Positions 6,746 through 16,633 of a DNA stretch of 29,098 nucleotides are shown piece by piece. The position numbers and the translations under genes are program-made. Under the pieces are notes generated by a model, which had not been told where the DNA came from, ran no database searches, and was given only the letters and a program-made list of their open reading frames with translations. Position 1 is the first letter of the stretch. Every line of letters begins with the position of its first letter. The stretch is from JBFWQM01 sp050249455. GTDB taxonomy: Bacteria; Pseudomonadota; Alphaproteobacteria; MPNO01; VGEU01. The stretch lies in the NCBI GenBank assembly GCA_050249455.1, contig JBFWQM010000034.1, forward strand, positions 1 through 29,098, given 5' to 3'.

Positions 6746-7228
6746 ATGGCGGACAAGCTCAACACCGGCGACGCGTTCCCGTCGCTGACCCTGACGATAT
6801 CGGATGGCACCACCTTGCGCGTGCCGGACGACATGGGCAGCGGCTACAAGGTGATCCTGTTCTATCGCGGCCATTGGTGACCGTATTGCCGCCGTCAGTT
6901 GGACGGCTTCGCGAAGATCAAGGACGACCTCGACAAGCTCGGCGTGCGCGTGGTCGCCGCCAGCGTCGATGCGCAGGACAAGGCGCAGGAAGTGGCGGCG
7001 CCGCTCAACTTCCCGATCGGCTATGGCGTCACGCGTGAGATCGCCGATCGCATCGGCGCGTGGTGGGAGCCCAACCGCAACATCATCCAGCCGTCCGAGT
7101 TCCTGCTCGGCGCCGACAACAAGGTGCTGTCGGCGACCTACAGCTCCGGCCCGATCGGCCGGGTCGATCCGGGCGACGTGGTGCGGATGATCAACTTCAT
7201 CGAGGCGCGCAAGGCCAAGGGAGGCTGA
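6746..7228 (+). CDS. Peroxiredoxin-like selenoprotein, UxxC motif, in-frame TGA at 6878-6880
   Basis: Reading TGA 6878-6880 as Sec gives a 160-residue thioredoxin-fold protein of the AhpC/TSA-redoxin type. Strands and motif read VILFYRGHW-U45-PYC48-RRQL, where Cys homologues carry GHWCPYC. The start ATG at 6746 is preceded by GGGAGAGGA and begins 20 nt after the previous gene. The frame then runs through VRVVAASVD, FPIGYGVTREIADRIG and FLLGADNKVL to the TGA stop at 7226-7228. The stop is immediately preceded by Gly-Gly. The Sec would be the peroxidatic residue attacking peroxide, with C48 as possible resolving partner. A conventional caller would start at an internal codon near 6899 and lose the active site. 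Confidence 0.92.
6878..6880 (+). other. Sec codon (TGA recoded) of the peroxiredoxin-like selenoprotein
   Basis: This TGA falls exactly where the conserved peroxidatic Cys codon is expected (Gly-His-Trp-U-Pro-Tyr-Cys). Both flanks stay in one frame. Confidence 0.92.
6891..6907 (+). promoter_or_regulatory. Bacterial SECIS-like stem-loop 3
   Basis: GCCGTC (6891-6896) pairs perfectly with GACGGC (6902-6907) around loop AGTTG. The loop starts 16 nt after the TGA, the lower edge of the bacterial range, with G in the second loop position. The stem sequence differs from elements 1 and 2, but stem length and loop length are the same. Confidence 0.83.
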
Positions 7229-7288
7229 TCGTCGATTTCCGCCGCCGGTGCTGGCCCAACGGGGCCGAATCGGGCTAGACCTTGGCGG

Positions 7289-9172
<1,884 letters not shown>

Positions 9173-9206
9173 CACTGTCCGCCCATGCATCGGCCTGGCG
9201 GCGGCA

Positions 9207-9316
9207 CCCACCTCACCCGCTCGCTGCGCTCGCACCCTCTCCGCCCTGAAGGGCGGAGAGGGTTTGCTGGTACTCCCTCTCCGTCCCGGGGGCGGAGAGG
9301 GCCGGGGTGAGGTGGG
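9207..9316. repeat. Nested palindromic intergenic repeat
   Basis: An outer pair, CCCACCTCACCC (9207-9218) and GGGTGAGGTGGG (9305-9316), encloses two hairpins. The first is CCCTCTCCGCCC-TGAA-GGGCGGAGAGGG (9235-9262, 12-bp perfect stem). The second is CCCTCTCCG...CGGAGAGGG (9275-9301). Such GGAGAGGG-type palindromes are dispersed in many GC-rich proteobacterial genomes. It sits between the convergent recQ and cyclase genes and may also end transcription, although no T-run follows. Confidence 0.8.
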
Positions 9317-9387
9317 GCCGCGGCGTTGCCGCTGGGAGAAATGACGAAACGGATAAGGACCATGCCGATGCGCCCGGAGGGGACGCC

Positions 9388-9555
9388 GTCGCTACGTCGC
9401 CCACGCCCGGTGCGGCAGCCCGGCGACCGGAGACGTTGAAGGTGTCGCCGGGCAGCGAGCCGGGGCAGACGGTCTTGCGGTCGGGGTCGCCGCGGGCGAT
9501 GGAGGCGATGTTCCTCAGGCCCAGGCCCTACGGCTCGCGAGTCACCGCGCCGGGG
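9388..9555 (-). pseudogene. Decayed 3' fragment of an SMP-30/gluconolactonase-like gene
   Basis: This stretch aligns base by base, with small deletions, to the 3' end of the intact SMP-30-like gene (about 11466-11660). Translated on the minus strand it reads NIASIARGDPDRKTVCPGSL and then PGDTFNV. The intact gene has NIASIAFGGPDLRTVYLGSL and then AGDTLNV. Frame is lost on both sides. Its upstream end runs into the 3' end of the cyclase gene (stop at 9542-9544), so the cyclase C-terminus ends within it. It is a relic of a duplicated or rearranged lactonase gene. Confidence 0.8.
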
Positions 9556-11323
9556 GCAATCCGGCTTTGGCGAGGCCGGCCATCACGTTTTCCGGATCCG
9601 CCGGCCGCGCATAGAGAAAGCGCGCTAGGCGGGGCGCGATCGAGAATTTCGGATTGATCTCCAGAAGCTCTGCCCAGACCTCCCGCGCCTCGCCGATCTC
9701 GCCGAGATGGCCGAGCGATGCGGCGAGCCATGCGCGGCCGATGTCGGTTTCCTTCGCCAGCAAAATGCGTTCACGGAAGACCAGCGCAGCGGTTTCATAG
9801 TGCCCCAGCAGGAAATGCGCCATCCCGAGGAACTGCAGGTGCTGCTGAGACCAGGCGGGATCGAGGCGGATCGCGCGCTCAAGGACGGGAATTGCGTCTT
9901 CGGGTCGGCCGGCGCCGATCGCAATATCGGCTTTCGCAAACAGACACAGCGGCGCATCCGGCGTAACGGCGACAGCGGCGTCGTTTGCCGCCATGGCCCG
10001 GCCGTAGTCGCCTGCCCAACGGGCCGCGACCGCGACCGCATTGTTGGCGAACGGATCCTTCGGATCGATCGCCATCGCCCTCTCCGCCAGCGCGCCGGCC
10101 TTTGCCGCCACCACCTCGGGCGCATCGCCCGACCAGCCATTGTGAAAATCCAGCCAATGGAAGATCGACCGCAGGCCAAGCGCCTGCACGTACGTCGGAT
10201 CCAGTTCGACGGCGCGCTCGCCGTACGCCATGGCGCGCTTCCAGTTCGCTGCGTTCAGCCCCGGCGACAGGACCAGATCCCGCATACGCAAGAAATTGTC
10301 GTGCGCCTCGAGGTTCGTCGTGCCGACGCTGGCGATGCTCGCCTTTTCCGCCTGGGTCAGCCTGATCTTCAACGCATCGACGATCTTCAGCGTTACCTCG
10401 TCCTGAACGGCGAAGATGTCCCTGAGGTCGCGGTCGAAGCGGTCGGCCCAAAGGTGCCCGCCGGTGGCGGCGTCGATCAGCTGGGCATTGATCCGGACCC
10501 GGTCGCCCGCGCGCCGGACACTGCCCTCCAGAACGTGCCCCACGCCCAGTTCCCGCCCGACCGTACGCAGATCGACCGCCTTGCCTTTGTAGGCGAAGCT
10601 GGAGTTGCGGGCGATCACCAGGAGCCCTGACACCTTGGAGAGATCGGTGATGATGTCCTCGCTGATGCCGTCGGAAAAATATTCCTGATCGGCGTCGCCC
10701 GACATGTTGTCGAATGGCAGGACCGCGATGGACGCGATCTCCGGTTTGTGTTCCACCTTCGGCGTCGCGGCAGCGACGTTGGCAGGGGACCCGGTCGAGG
10801 GCGCGTCTTCGGGGTGCCAATGCCAGACATGGATCGGCCGGGCAATGTTCTTCACCGCGACCTCCCCGCCATCGACGAACGAGGCATCGGCGCGGCCGCG
10901 GACGCTCTCGTTCACGACCGAGGAGATGCAAACGCCGCCCGGCTTCGCCTGCGTCTCCAGCCGTGCAGCGATGTTCACGCCGTCGCCGTAGATGTCGTCG
11001 CCCTGGATGATGATGTCGCCAAGGTTGACGCCGATGCGCAAGCTCAGCGTCGCGCGGCCATCCGGTCGGGCCGCCGCCTTCTGAATGGCGATGGCGCAAT
11101 CGACGGCGTCGAAGACGCTGCCGAACTCGACGAGCGCTCCATCGCCCATCAACTTGACGATCCGGCCGTTATGCTGCGCCACGGCCGGATTGAACTCGGT
11201 TTCGCGATGACGGTTCAATGCCGCCAGCGTGCCGGCCTCATCCTCTGCCATCAAACGGGAATAGCCGACGACGTCCGCAAAGAAGACAGCAGCAAGGCGA
11301 CGGATCGTCCGTTCAGCGTCCAT
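9542..11323 (-). CDS. Class III adenylate/guanylate cyclase with TolB-like and TPR regions
   Basis: This 593-residue multidomain protein has an N-terminal cyclase homology domain (about 5-165). It carries the metal-binding aspartates D17 (FFADVVGYS) and D61 (MGDGALVEF) and the catalytic Asn/Arg pair N117 and R121 in YGDGVNIAARLE. Next comes a segment of the TolB/FlgO-like type found in many such cyclases (IAVLPFDNMSGDADQEYFSD, about 200-310). The C-terminal half contains TPR-like helices (ERAVELDPTYVQALG, ERAIRLDPAWSQQHL). No membrane segment is apparent. It would make cAMP or cGMP in response to protein interactions through the TPRs. Local base composition is less GC-rich than the neighbours, and it lies between diverged copies of SMP-30 gene sequence, suggesting insertion by transfer. 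Confidence 0.9.
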   Translation of the reverse strand: MDAERTIRRLAAVFFADVVGYSRLMAEDEAGTLAALNRHRETEFNPAVAQHNGRIVKLMGDGALVEFGSVFDAVDCAIAIQKAAARPDGRATLSLRIGVNLGDIIIQGDDIYGDGVNIAARLETQAKPGGVCISSVVNESVRGRADASFVDGGEVAVKNIARPIHVWHWHPEDAPSTGSPANVAAATPKVEHKPEIASIAVLPFDNMSGDADQEYFSDGISEDIITDLSKVSGLLVIARNSSFAYKGKAVDLRTVGRELGVGHVLEGSVRRAGDRVRINAQLIDAATGGHLWADRFDRDLRDIFAVQDEVTLKIVDALKIRLTQAEKASIASVGTTNLEAHDNFLRMRDLVLSPGLNAANWKRAMAYGERAVELDPTYVQALGLRSIFHWLDFHNGWSGDAPEVVAAKAGALAERAMAIDPKDPFANNAVAVAARWAGDYGRAMAANDAAVAVTPDAPLCLFAKADIAIGAGRPEDAIPVLERAIRLDPAWSQQHLQFLGMAHFLLGHYETAALVFRERILLAKETDIGRAWLAASLGHLGEIGEAREVWAELLEINPKFSIAPRLARFLYARPADPENVMAGLAKAGLPPAR

Positions 11324-11468
11324 TCCAGATTTTTAGCGCAATCGCGGCGGCTTCACGACACCCACGATGCGCCTGCCGCGCAGAAGCTCATCGTTCGCTG
11401 CCGATCGCCAACCGGGAAACGACCTCGAACAAGACGAACCGGCACTTTGAGGCGACGGCGCGCCGCCG

Positions 11469-12455
11469 CTACGTCGCCCAGCCCCAGTGCGGCAGGGCCG
11501 CGCCGGCGACCGGAGAGCGGAAGACGTTGAGCGTGTCGCCGGCGAGCGAGCCGAGGTAGACGGTCCTGAGGTCGGGGCCGCCGAAGGCGATGGAGGCGAT
11601 GTTCTTCAGGACCTTGCCCTGCGGCTGGTAGGACATCTCGCGGGTCACGGTGCCGTCGGCGAGCGCGGTCTCGAAGCGGTCGGTGAAGGCGGGGTTGGAA
11701 TCCTCCAGCACCACGGTCTGGCTGCCCTTCGGATCGATGCGGATCAGCCGGTTGGTGATGATGCTGGTCGCCCACAGGCAGCCTTCGGCGTCGAACGCGA
11801 TGCCGTCGGCGAAGGTGCCGTGGCCGAACTGCGTGAACGTCGAGCGGTTCGACAGCGCGCCGTCGGCCGCGACGTCGAAGCGGGTGATGCGGCGGCCGAA
11901 CGTCTCCGCCACGTAGAGGCCGCCGTCGGGACCGAAGCGTGCCTCGTTGGCGAAGGCGAGGCCGTCCGCCACGATGCGCGCGCCGCGCTGGTCGATCACG
12001 CAGATGAAGCCGTCGGCCTGGTCGGGCTTGCCGAGGCCGGTCATGGCGCGCGACATCGGCACGCTGCGCGTCGTCATGGTGACCCAGATGCGGTCCGCAT
12101 CGTCGGTGAAGACGAAGTTCGCCTTCGACAGCGTCTCGCCGTCGACCTCCATCAGGAACGGCGTGTACGCGCCGTCGCGCGACAGGGTCCACACGCCGCC
12201 GCCCTCGCCCATGTTGGCGATGAGGAACGTGCCGTCCTTCAGGAGCGCGAGCCCGTTGGGCACGAACTCGTGCCCGCCGATGGCGTGCGCCGCGCCGATC
12301 TCGGTCTGCCGCCCGTCGGGCGCGATGACGATCACGCCGGCGCCGCGGTTGACGACGTAGAGCGTGCCGCCGCGGGTGCAGATCACGCACTCCGGCCGGC
12401 GCAGGCCCGCGCCGACCGTGGTGAGGTCGGCGAGGGTCACGCTGACGGGCGTCAC
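11469..12455 (-). CDS. SMP-30/gluconolactonase-like (LRE-type) beta-propeller hydrolase
   Basis: This 328-residue protein has the six-bladed propeller pattern of the SMP-30/Gnl/LRE family, metal-dependent lactonases. Candidate metal ligands fall in the family positions: E22 (RPECVIC), N170 (LAFANEARFGPDGGLYVAE) and D217 (GTFADGIAFDAEGCLW). The GTG start at 12455 overlaps the stop of the upstream cupin gene (GTGA), so the two are coupled. It is the last gene of a long minus-strand catabolic run. It probably hydrolyses a lactone or related ring produced by the upstream oxygenases; the substrate is unknown. Its 3' end is duplicated in decayed form at 9388-9555. Confidence 0.88.
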   Translation of the reverse strand: MTPVSVTLADLTTVGAGLRRPECVICTRGGTLYVVNRGAGVIVIAPDGRQTEIGAAHAIGGHEFVPNGLALLKDGTFLIANMGEGGGVWTLSRDGAYTPFLMEVDGETLSKANFVFTDDADRIWVTMTTRSVPMSRAMTGLGKPDQADGFICVIDQRGARIVADGLAFANEARFGPDGGLYVAETFGRRITRFDVAADGALSNRSTFTQFGHGTFADGIAFDAEGCLWATSIITNRLIRIDPKGSQTVVLEDSNPAFTDRFETALADGTVTREMSYQPQGKVLKNIASIAFGGPDLRTVYLGSLAGDTLNVFRSPVAGAALPHWGWAT

Positions 12456-13042
12456 GATGCGGCCGCGCCCTGTGCCCGGCCGCGCGCCGCCGACTCGCCG
12501 TCGATCGCGGCGGCGACGTTGGCCGCCTTCACCGTCTTCTCGGCGAGGTTGTAGAAGGACTGCGCCTCCTGGTTCAGGTCGGTGCCGGTGACTCGGACGA
12601 AGCGGGTGCCGTCAGGGAAATCCACGGTGTGGATGTCGCCCGGGTGGTAGATGCCGACCTGGCCGGGGGCGAGGCGGTACTGCTCCTTCACCGCGAGCTC
12701 GGCGTGGCCCTCGGTCTTGCCGTCGTCGAGCCGCTTCCAGGTGGTGATGTCGGTGTGGTGGCGCACCTGGCCGTAGATCGCCCACGACTTGCCGTGGTCG
12801 TGCGGCGGCGACTTCGAGCCGTTGTCGAAGCAGTGCGACAGGACGTGGAAGTCGGTCTCCGGGTCGTGATAGAGCGTGTAGGTGCCGCGCGCGCGCTCCG
12901 GCGCGCAATGGGCGGCCGTGAACTCCTGGTTCTTCAGCAGTTCGGCCAGCCGGTCGCGGATCACCTCGCGCCCGCCGTTGCCGGGGTCCTTCCTGATCGC
13001 CTCGCGGCAGTCCGTGCAGAACTGCTCCAGCGTGTAGGCCAT
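12452..13042 (-). CDS. Small cupin-fold metal-dependent enzyme (cysteine-dioxygenase-like beta helix)
   Basis: This 196-residue protein shows a double-stranded beta-helix core. The first cupin motif is PPHDHGKSWAIYGQ with a following HH, and the second is GIYHPGDIHTVDFPDGTRFV. The arrangement resembles predicted metal-dependent enzymes related to cysteine dioxygenase. The ATG at 13042 is preceded by GGGAG (about 8 nt upstream), which fixes the start although the frame remains open far upstream. The stop overlaps the SMP-30 gene start. The C-terminal ~20 residues are an Ala-rich tail. Function in the catabolic run is not known; ring-cleaving dioxygenase or isomerase activity is possible. Confidence 0.8.
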   Translation of the reverse strand: MAYTLEQFCTDCREAIRKDPGNGGREVIRDRLAELLKNQEFTAAHCAPERARGTYTLYHDPETDFHVLSHCFDNGSKSPPHDHGKSWAIYGQVRHHTDITTWKRLDDGKTEGHAELAVKEQYRLAPGQVGIYHPGDIHTVDFPDGTRFVRVTGTDLNQEAQSFYNLAEKTVKAANVAAAIDGESAARGRAQGAAAS

Positions 13043-13109
13043 GACGTGTTCTCCCTGCGGTCTGTGCGCCTGGGCGCGATCATAGCGCGGGAACGGCCGA
13101 AGTCGACCG

Positions 13110-14720
13110 TCAGGCGGCCGCTTCCGCCGCGGCGGGGGCGAGGCGGGCGGCGAGCGCGCGTCCGGCCTGGGCCAGCCGTTCCGGCTCGGCCACCGCGGCG
13201 ACCACGCGGTCGGGGCGGACGACCAGCCAGCAGCCCGGGACGGCGGCGAACAGGTCGTCGAAGCGGGGATCGGCGACGGCGCCGGTGAACACGCCGTCGA
13301 CAACGCCCGCCGGCGACCCGGCCGGGCGCAGCGCCAGCGGCGCCGCGCCGAGCGCCCGCCAGGACGGGTCGGCGAGGCCGGCGGGCGCCGCGCCGGCCGG
13401 CGGATCGATGCCGATGAGCGCGAAGCCGGGGCCGATGACGTCGTCGAGCAGGCGGCCCCCGGCCGCATCGCGCACGAGCGGCTGCGGCACGACGGTGCCG
13501 ACCCAGGCGGCGCCGGCATCCGCCGCCGGCAGGATGAAGCCGTCGGTCAGCACCGGGCGCGGCACGTAGGGCGCCTCGGTCAGCCGGCGCTTGAGCCGCG
13601 GGAACAGCGACAAAGCGGCGAAGAAGCCGTCGCGCGCCAGCGCCTTGGCGCGCGAGGGGGTGTTGGCGATGCGCGCCATGTTGGTCGAGGTCAGGATGGT
13701 GGCGCGCACCTGGTCGTGGCGCTCCACGTGATAGGTGTCGAGCAGCGCCGGCGCGGCGGCGCCCGTGAGCACGGCGGCGAGCTTCCAGGCGATGTTGTTG
13801 GCGTCGCGCGCGCCGCTGTTCATGCCCTGGGAGCCGAACGGCGGCATGACGTGCGCCGCGTCGCCGAGCAGGAAGACCCGTCCCTCCTGCAGCCGCGGCG
13901 CCAGGCGGGCGTGGAAGGCGTAGACCACCTTGCGGATCACGTTGACCTGCGAGAAGTCGCGCCACGGCCGGAAGAAGCCGGCCAGCACGTCATCGGCCAG
14001 CACCGCGTCGGCGTCGTCGTCCGGGTGCAGGGTGATCTCGAATCGCCGGCCGCGGCCGGGCACCGGCAGGGTGGTGAACGGCCGCCGCGGGTCGCAGATC
14101 AGCACCGCCGTGCGGCTGTCGTCGGCGTCGTCCACCGCGTCGACCACGAGGTGGCGCTGCCGGAACGGCGTCACCTCCTCCAGCTCCATGCCGAGCGCGC
14201 GGCGCACGCCCGAATGCGCGCCGTCGCAGGCGAGCAGGTAGTCGGCGGCGATCGTCGCCGCCGCGCCGTCCGGGCCGATGACGCGCGCGGTCACGCCGCC
14301 GCCGTCCTGCACGAACGATTCCAGCGCGTGGCCGAACCGCACCGCCACGACGTGGCGCGCCGTCGCGCCGTCGAGCAGGATGCGCTCGAACGCCGGCTGG
14401 AAGATGGCGTTGCGGTTGTGGAAGCCGTTCAAGGTCACGCGGCCGGGGATGCTGGCCAGCACGACGCCGAGCGGCGAGCGGTACTCGAAGCCGACCGGCG
14501 CCAGCGCGTGGGCGGCCAGCGCCTCGCCCAGGCCAAGGCCGTTCACGGTGCGGAAGAACTCGTCGTCGACGAACAGCGCCTTGGGAGAGGCGCTGACGCC
14601 GGCATTGCGCTCCACCACCAGGGTGCGCACGCCGTAGCGGCCGAGGAGGTTGGCGGCGGTGAGCCCGGTAGGGCCGGCGCCGACGATCAGGACCTGGACC
14701 GCCTCGCCGGCGCCGTCCAT
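13110..14720 (-). CDS. FAD-dependent aromatic-ring monooxygenase (MhpA/PheA type)
   Basis: This 536-residue group A flavoprotein hydroxylase uses FAD and NAD(P)H to hydroxylate phenol-like rings. The N-terminal dinucleotide fold is VLIVGAGPTGLTAANLL (residues 10-26) with VVERN after it. The DG motif is LACDGAHSGVRRALG. The second FAD motif is GRVFLLGDAAHVMPPFGSQG near residue 285. A C-terminal thioredoxin-like extension follows, as in MhpA-type enzymes. The protein ends in an Ala-rich tail. It lies 4 nt downstream of the NicC-like gene, so the two are probably co-expressed and may act in sequence on one substrate. Its substrate cannot be deduced. Confidence 0.9.
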   Translation of the reverse strand: MDGAGEAVQVLIVGAGPTGLTAANLLGRYGVRTLVVERNAGVSASPKALFVDDEFFRTVNGLGLGEALAAHALAPVGFEYRSPLGVVLASIPGRVTLNGFHNRNAIFQPAFERILLDGATARHVVAVRFGHALESFVQDGGGVTARVIGPDGAAATIAADYLLACDGAHSGVRRALGMELEEVTPFRQRHLVVDAVDDADDSRTAVLICDPRRPFTTLPVPGRGRRFEITLHPDDDADAVLADDVLAGFFRPWRDFSQVNVIRKVVYAFHARLAPRLQEGRVFLLGDAAHVMPPFGSQGMNSGARDANNIAWKLAAVLTGAAAPALLDTYHVERHDQVRATILTSTNMARIANTPSRAKALARDGFFAALSLFPRLKRRLTEAPYVPRPVLTDGFILPAADAGAAWVGTVVPQPLVRDAAGGRLLDDVIGPGFALIGIDPPAGAAPAGLADPSWRALGAAPLALRPAGSPAGVVDGVFTGAVADPRFDDLFAAVPGCWLVVRPDRVVAAVAEPERLAQAGRALAARLAPAAAEAAA

Positions 14721-14724
14721 GCGG

Positions 14725-15864
14725 TCAGGCCGCGAGCCTGCCGTCGATCGCGTCGTACTCGAACACCCAGGTCGGGTCCATCGGGTCGCGCATCCACTTG
14801 TTCTCGCGCGAATGCTTCTGCACCAGCGAGGCGCGGTCCTTGCGGCTCTGCTCGTAGAGCTTGAAGGCGGCGGTGTAGTCCTCGCCGCAGCGTTCCAGGC
14901 AGCGCACCAGGATCGCGGCGTCCTCGATCGCGATCGCCGCGCCCTGGCCCATGTGCGGCTTCATCGGGTGGCACGCGTCGCCCAGCAGGACGAAGCGGCC
15001 GTGGCTCCACAGCGGCAGCGGGTCGCGCTCGAAGAACGGCCACTTGGTGCAATGCGGGTAGATGTCGATAAGCTTCTGGATGTCGGGGTGGAAGCCCGCG
15101 AACGAGGCGCGCAGCTCGTCGCGGTCGGTCTCCACGAACGAGAAGCCGTGGTCCCAGGTCGGCTCCTTCACCCCGGTGACGAAGTAGTATTCCTTGTAGT
15201 GGCGGTCGAGGTAGTAGCAGACCATGTGGGTGTCGTGGTGCGCGTCGTCCGACCACCACTTGGAGAGGTCGTCGGGCTTCATGTCGCCCAGCAGTTCCGA
15301 CGGGATGATCGCGCGGTGGCCGACATAGCCGGAATATTTCGGCATCTCCGGGCCGAGGATCACCTCGCGCACCCGCGAGTTGAGGCCGTCGGCGCCGACC
15401 AGCATGTCGGCTTGCGCCTTCGTCCCGTCCTCGAAGCCGAGATGGACGGTGTCGCCCTTCTGGTCGAGGTCGACCAGCTTCTTGCCGAACTGGATGGTGC
15501 CGGGGCGCACGCCGGTGGTCAGGATCTCATGGAAGTCGCCGCGGTGGATCAGCAAATAGGGCGCGCCGAACTTCGCCTCCGCCGCATCGCGCAGCGGGTA
15601 GTCGAACTGGACCCTGCCGGTGTCCCAGGTGCGGCTGACCCACGACTTCGGACGGATGCCGATGTCGAGCAGCGGCTTCTCCAGCCCGACCGCGCGCAGC
15701 ACGCGCATCACGTTGGGCCCGAGGTTGATGCCGGCGCCCAGGCGCGCGAACGCCGGCGCCTGTTCGTAGACCGTGACGTTGCAGCCGCGCTGCTGCAGCA
15801 GCGCGCCCGCCACCAGCCCGCCGAGGCCCGCCCCGACGACGGCGACCCGCTTGTCCTTGAGCAT
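14725..15864 (-). CDS. NicC-like FAD monooxygenase (6-hydroxynicotinate 3-monooxygenase family)
   Basis: This 379-residue flavoprotein is close in length and sequence to Pseudomonas putida NicC, which turns 6-hydroxynicotinate into 2,5-dihydroxypyridine. Shared stretches include LGAGINLGPNVM, HRGDFH, YSGYVGHRAII, YYFVTGV and DPLPLWSHGR with LLGDACHPMKPHM after it. FAD motifs are GAGLGG (11-16) and GDACHP (295-300). Counterparts of NicC H211, Y215 and H302 are present as H213, Y217 and H304. NicC H47 is Asn47 here and the C202 position is non-Cys, so a related substrate (for example a hydroxypicolinate or hydroxybenzoate) is possible. NicC residue numbers are from memory. The nicX and nicD genes in the window support a 2,5-dihydroxypyridine-forming role. 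Confidence 0.85.
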   Translation of the reverse strand: MLKDKRVAVVGAGLGGLVAGALLQQRGCNVTVYEQAPAFARLGAGINLGPNVMRVLRAVGLEKPLLDIGIRPKSWVSRTWDTGRVQFDYPLRDAAEAKFGAPYLLIHRGDFHEILTTGVRPGTIQFGKKLVDLDQKGDTVHLGFEDGTKAQADMLVGADGLNSRVREVILGPEMPKYSGYVGHRAIIPSELLGDMKPDDLSKWWSDDAHHDTHMVCYYLDRHYKEYYFVTGVKEPTWDHGFSFVETDRDELRASFAGFHPDIQKLIDIYPHCTKWPFFERDPLPLWSHGRFVLLGDACHPMKPHMGQGAAIAIEDAAILVRCLERCGEDYTAAFKLYEQSRKDRASLVQKHSRENKWMRDPMDPTWVFEYDAIDGRLAA

Positions 15865-15929
15865 CGCGCCCGTCTCCTCCGTCTTCCTTCGTTGCCTAGT
15901 CTAGCAAATTGCGTGCCACGGGACGCCGT

Positions 15930-16633
15930 TCATCCGCCCAGATAGGCCTTCAGCAGCGAGTCGTCCTTCAGCAGGCTCTCCGACGTGCCCTCGACAGCGA
16001 CCTTGCCGGTCTCCAGCACGTAGGCGCGCTGGGCCAGCCGCAGCGCCATGTTGACGTTCTGCTCCACCAGCACGACCGTCATGCCGTCCTTGTAGATGTC
16101 GCGGATGATCGCGACGACCTCCTGCACCAGGATCGGCGACAGGCCGAGCGACGGCTCGTCGAACAGGATGTACTTGGGCGCCGACATCAGCGCGCGCGCG
16201 ATGGCGAGCATCTGCTGCTCGCCGCCCGAGAGGGTCCCCGCCATCTGTGTCCGCCGCTCGCGCAGCCGCGGGAAGCGGACGAACATGCGCTCCAGGTCGG
16301 CGGCGACGGCGGCGCGGTCGGTGCGCACGAAGGCGCCCATCTCAAGGTTCTCGGCGACCGACATCTGCGGCCAGATCTTGCGCTCCTCCGGGCAGTGCGA
16401 GAGGCCCATGCGCACGATCGCGCCCGGCGCCTTGCGGTCGATGCGCTCGCCGTTGAAGGTGATGGTGCCGCGGTGCGGGCGCATCAGGCCGGAGATGGTG
16501 CGCAGCACCGTGGACTTGCCGGCGCCGTTGGCGCCGACGAGGGCCACCATCTCGCCCGGCGCGACCCTGAGCGAGACGCCCGACAAAGCGGCGACGTTGC
16601 CGTAGCGGGCGTGGATGTCGTCGACGACCAGCA

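Noticed and set aside
6899..7228. Independent 109-residue redoxin fragment starting after the TGA
   Set aside because: It would lack the active site. The upstream codons encode the matching N-terminal strands in the same frame with a good ribosome site at 6746.
4490..7228. The three in-frame TGAs as pseudogene mutations
   Set aside because: All three fall exactly on redox-active Cys positions, each is followed by a SECIS-type hairpin, no other stops or frameshifts occur, and selA, selB and selC are adjacent.
7253..7266. Hairpin GGCCC-AACG-GGGCC between the selenoprotein operon and recQ as a terminator
   Set aside because: The 5-bp stem is not followed by a T-run. It is too weak to call a terminator in DNA this GC-rich.
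9207..9316. Nested repeats as a CRISPR array
   Set aside because: They are inverted rather than regularly spaced direct repeats, spacers are not uniform, and there are no cas genes.
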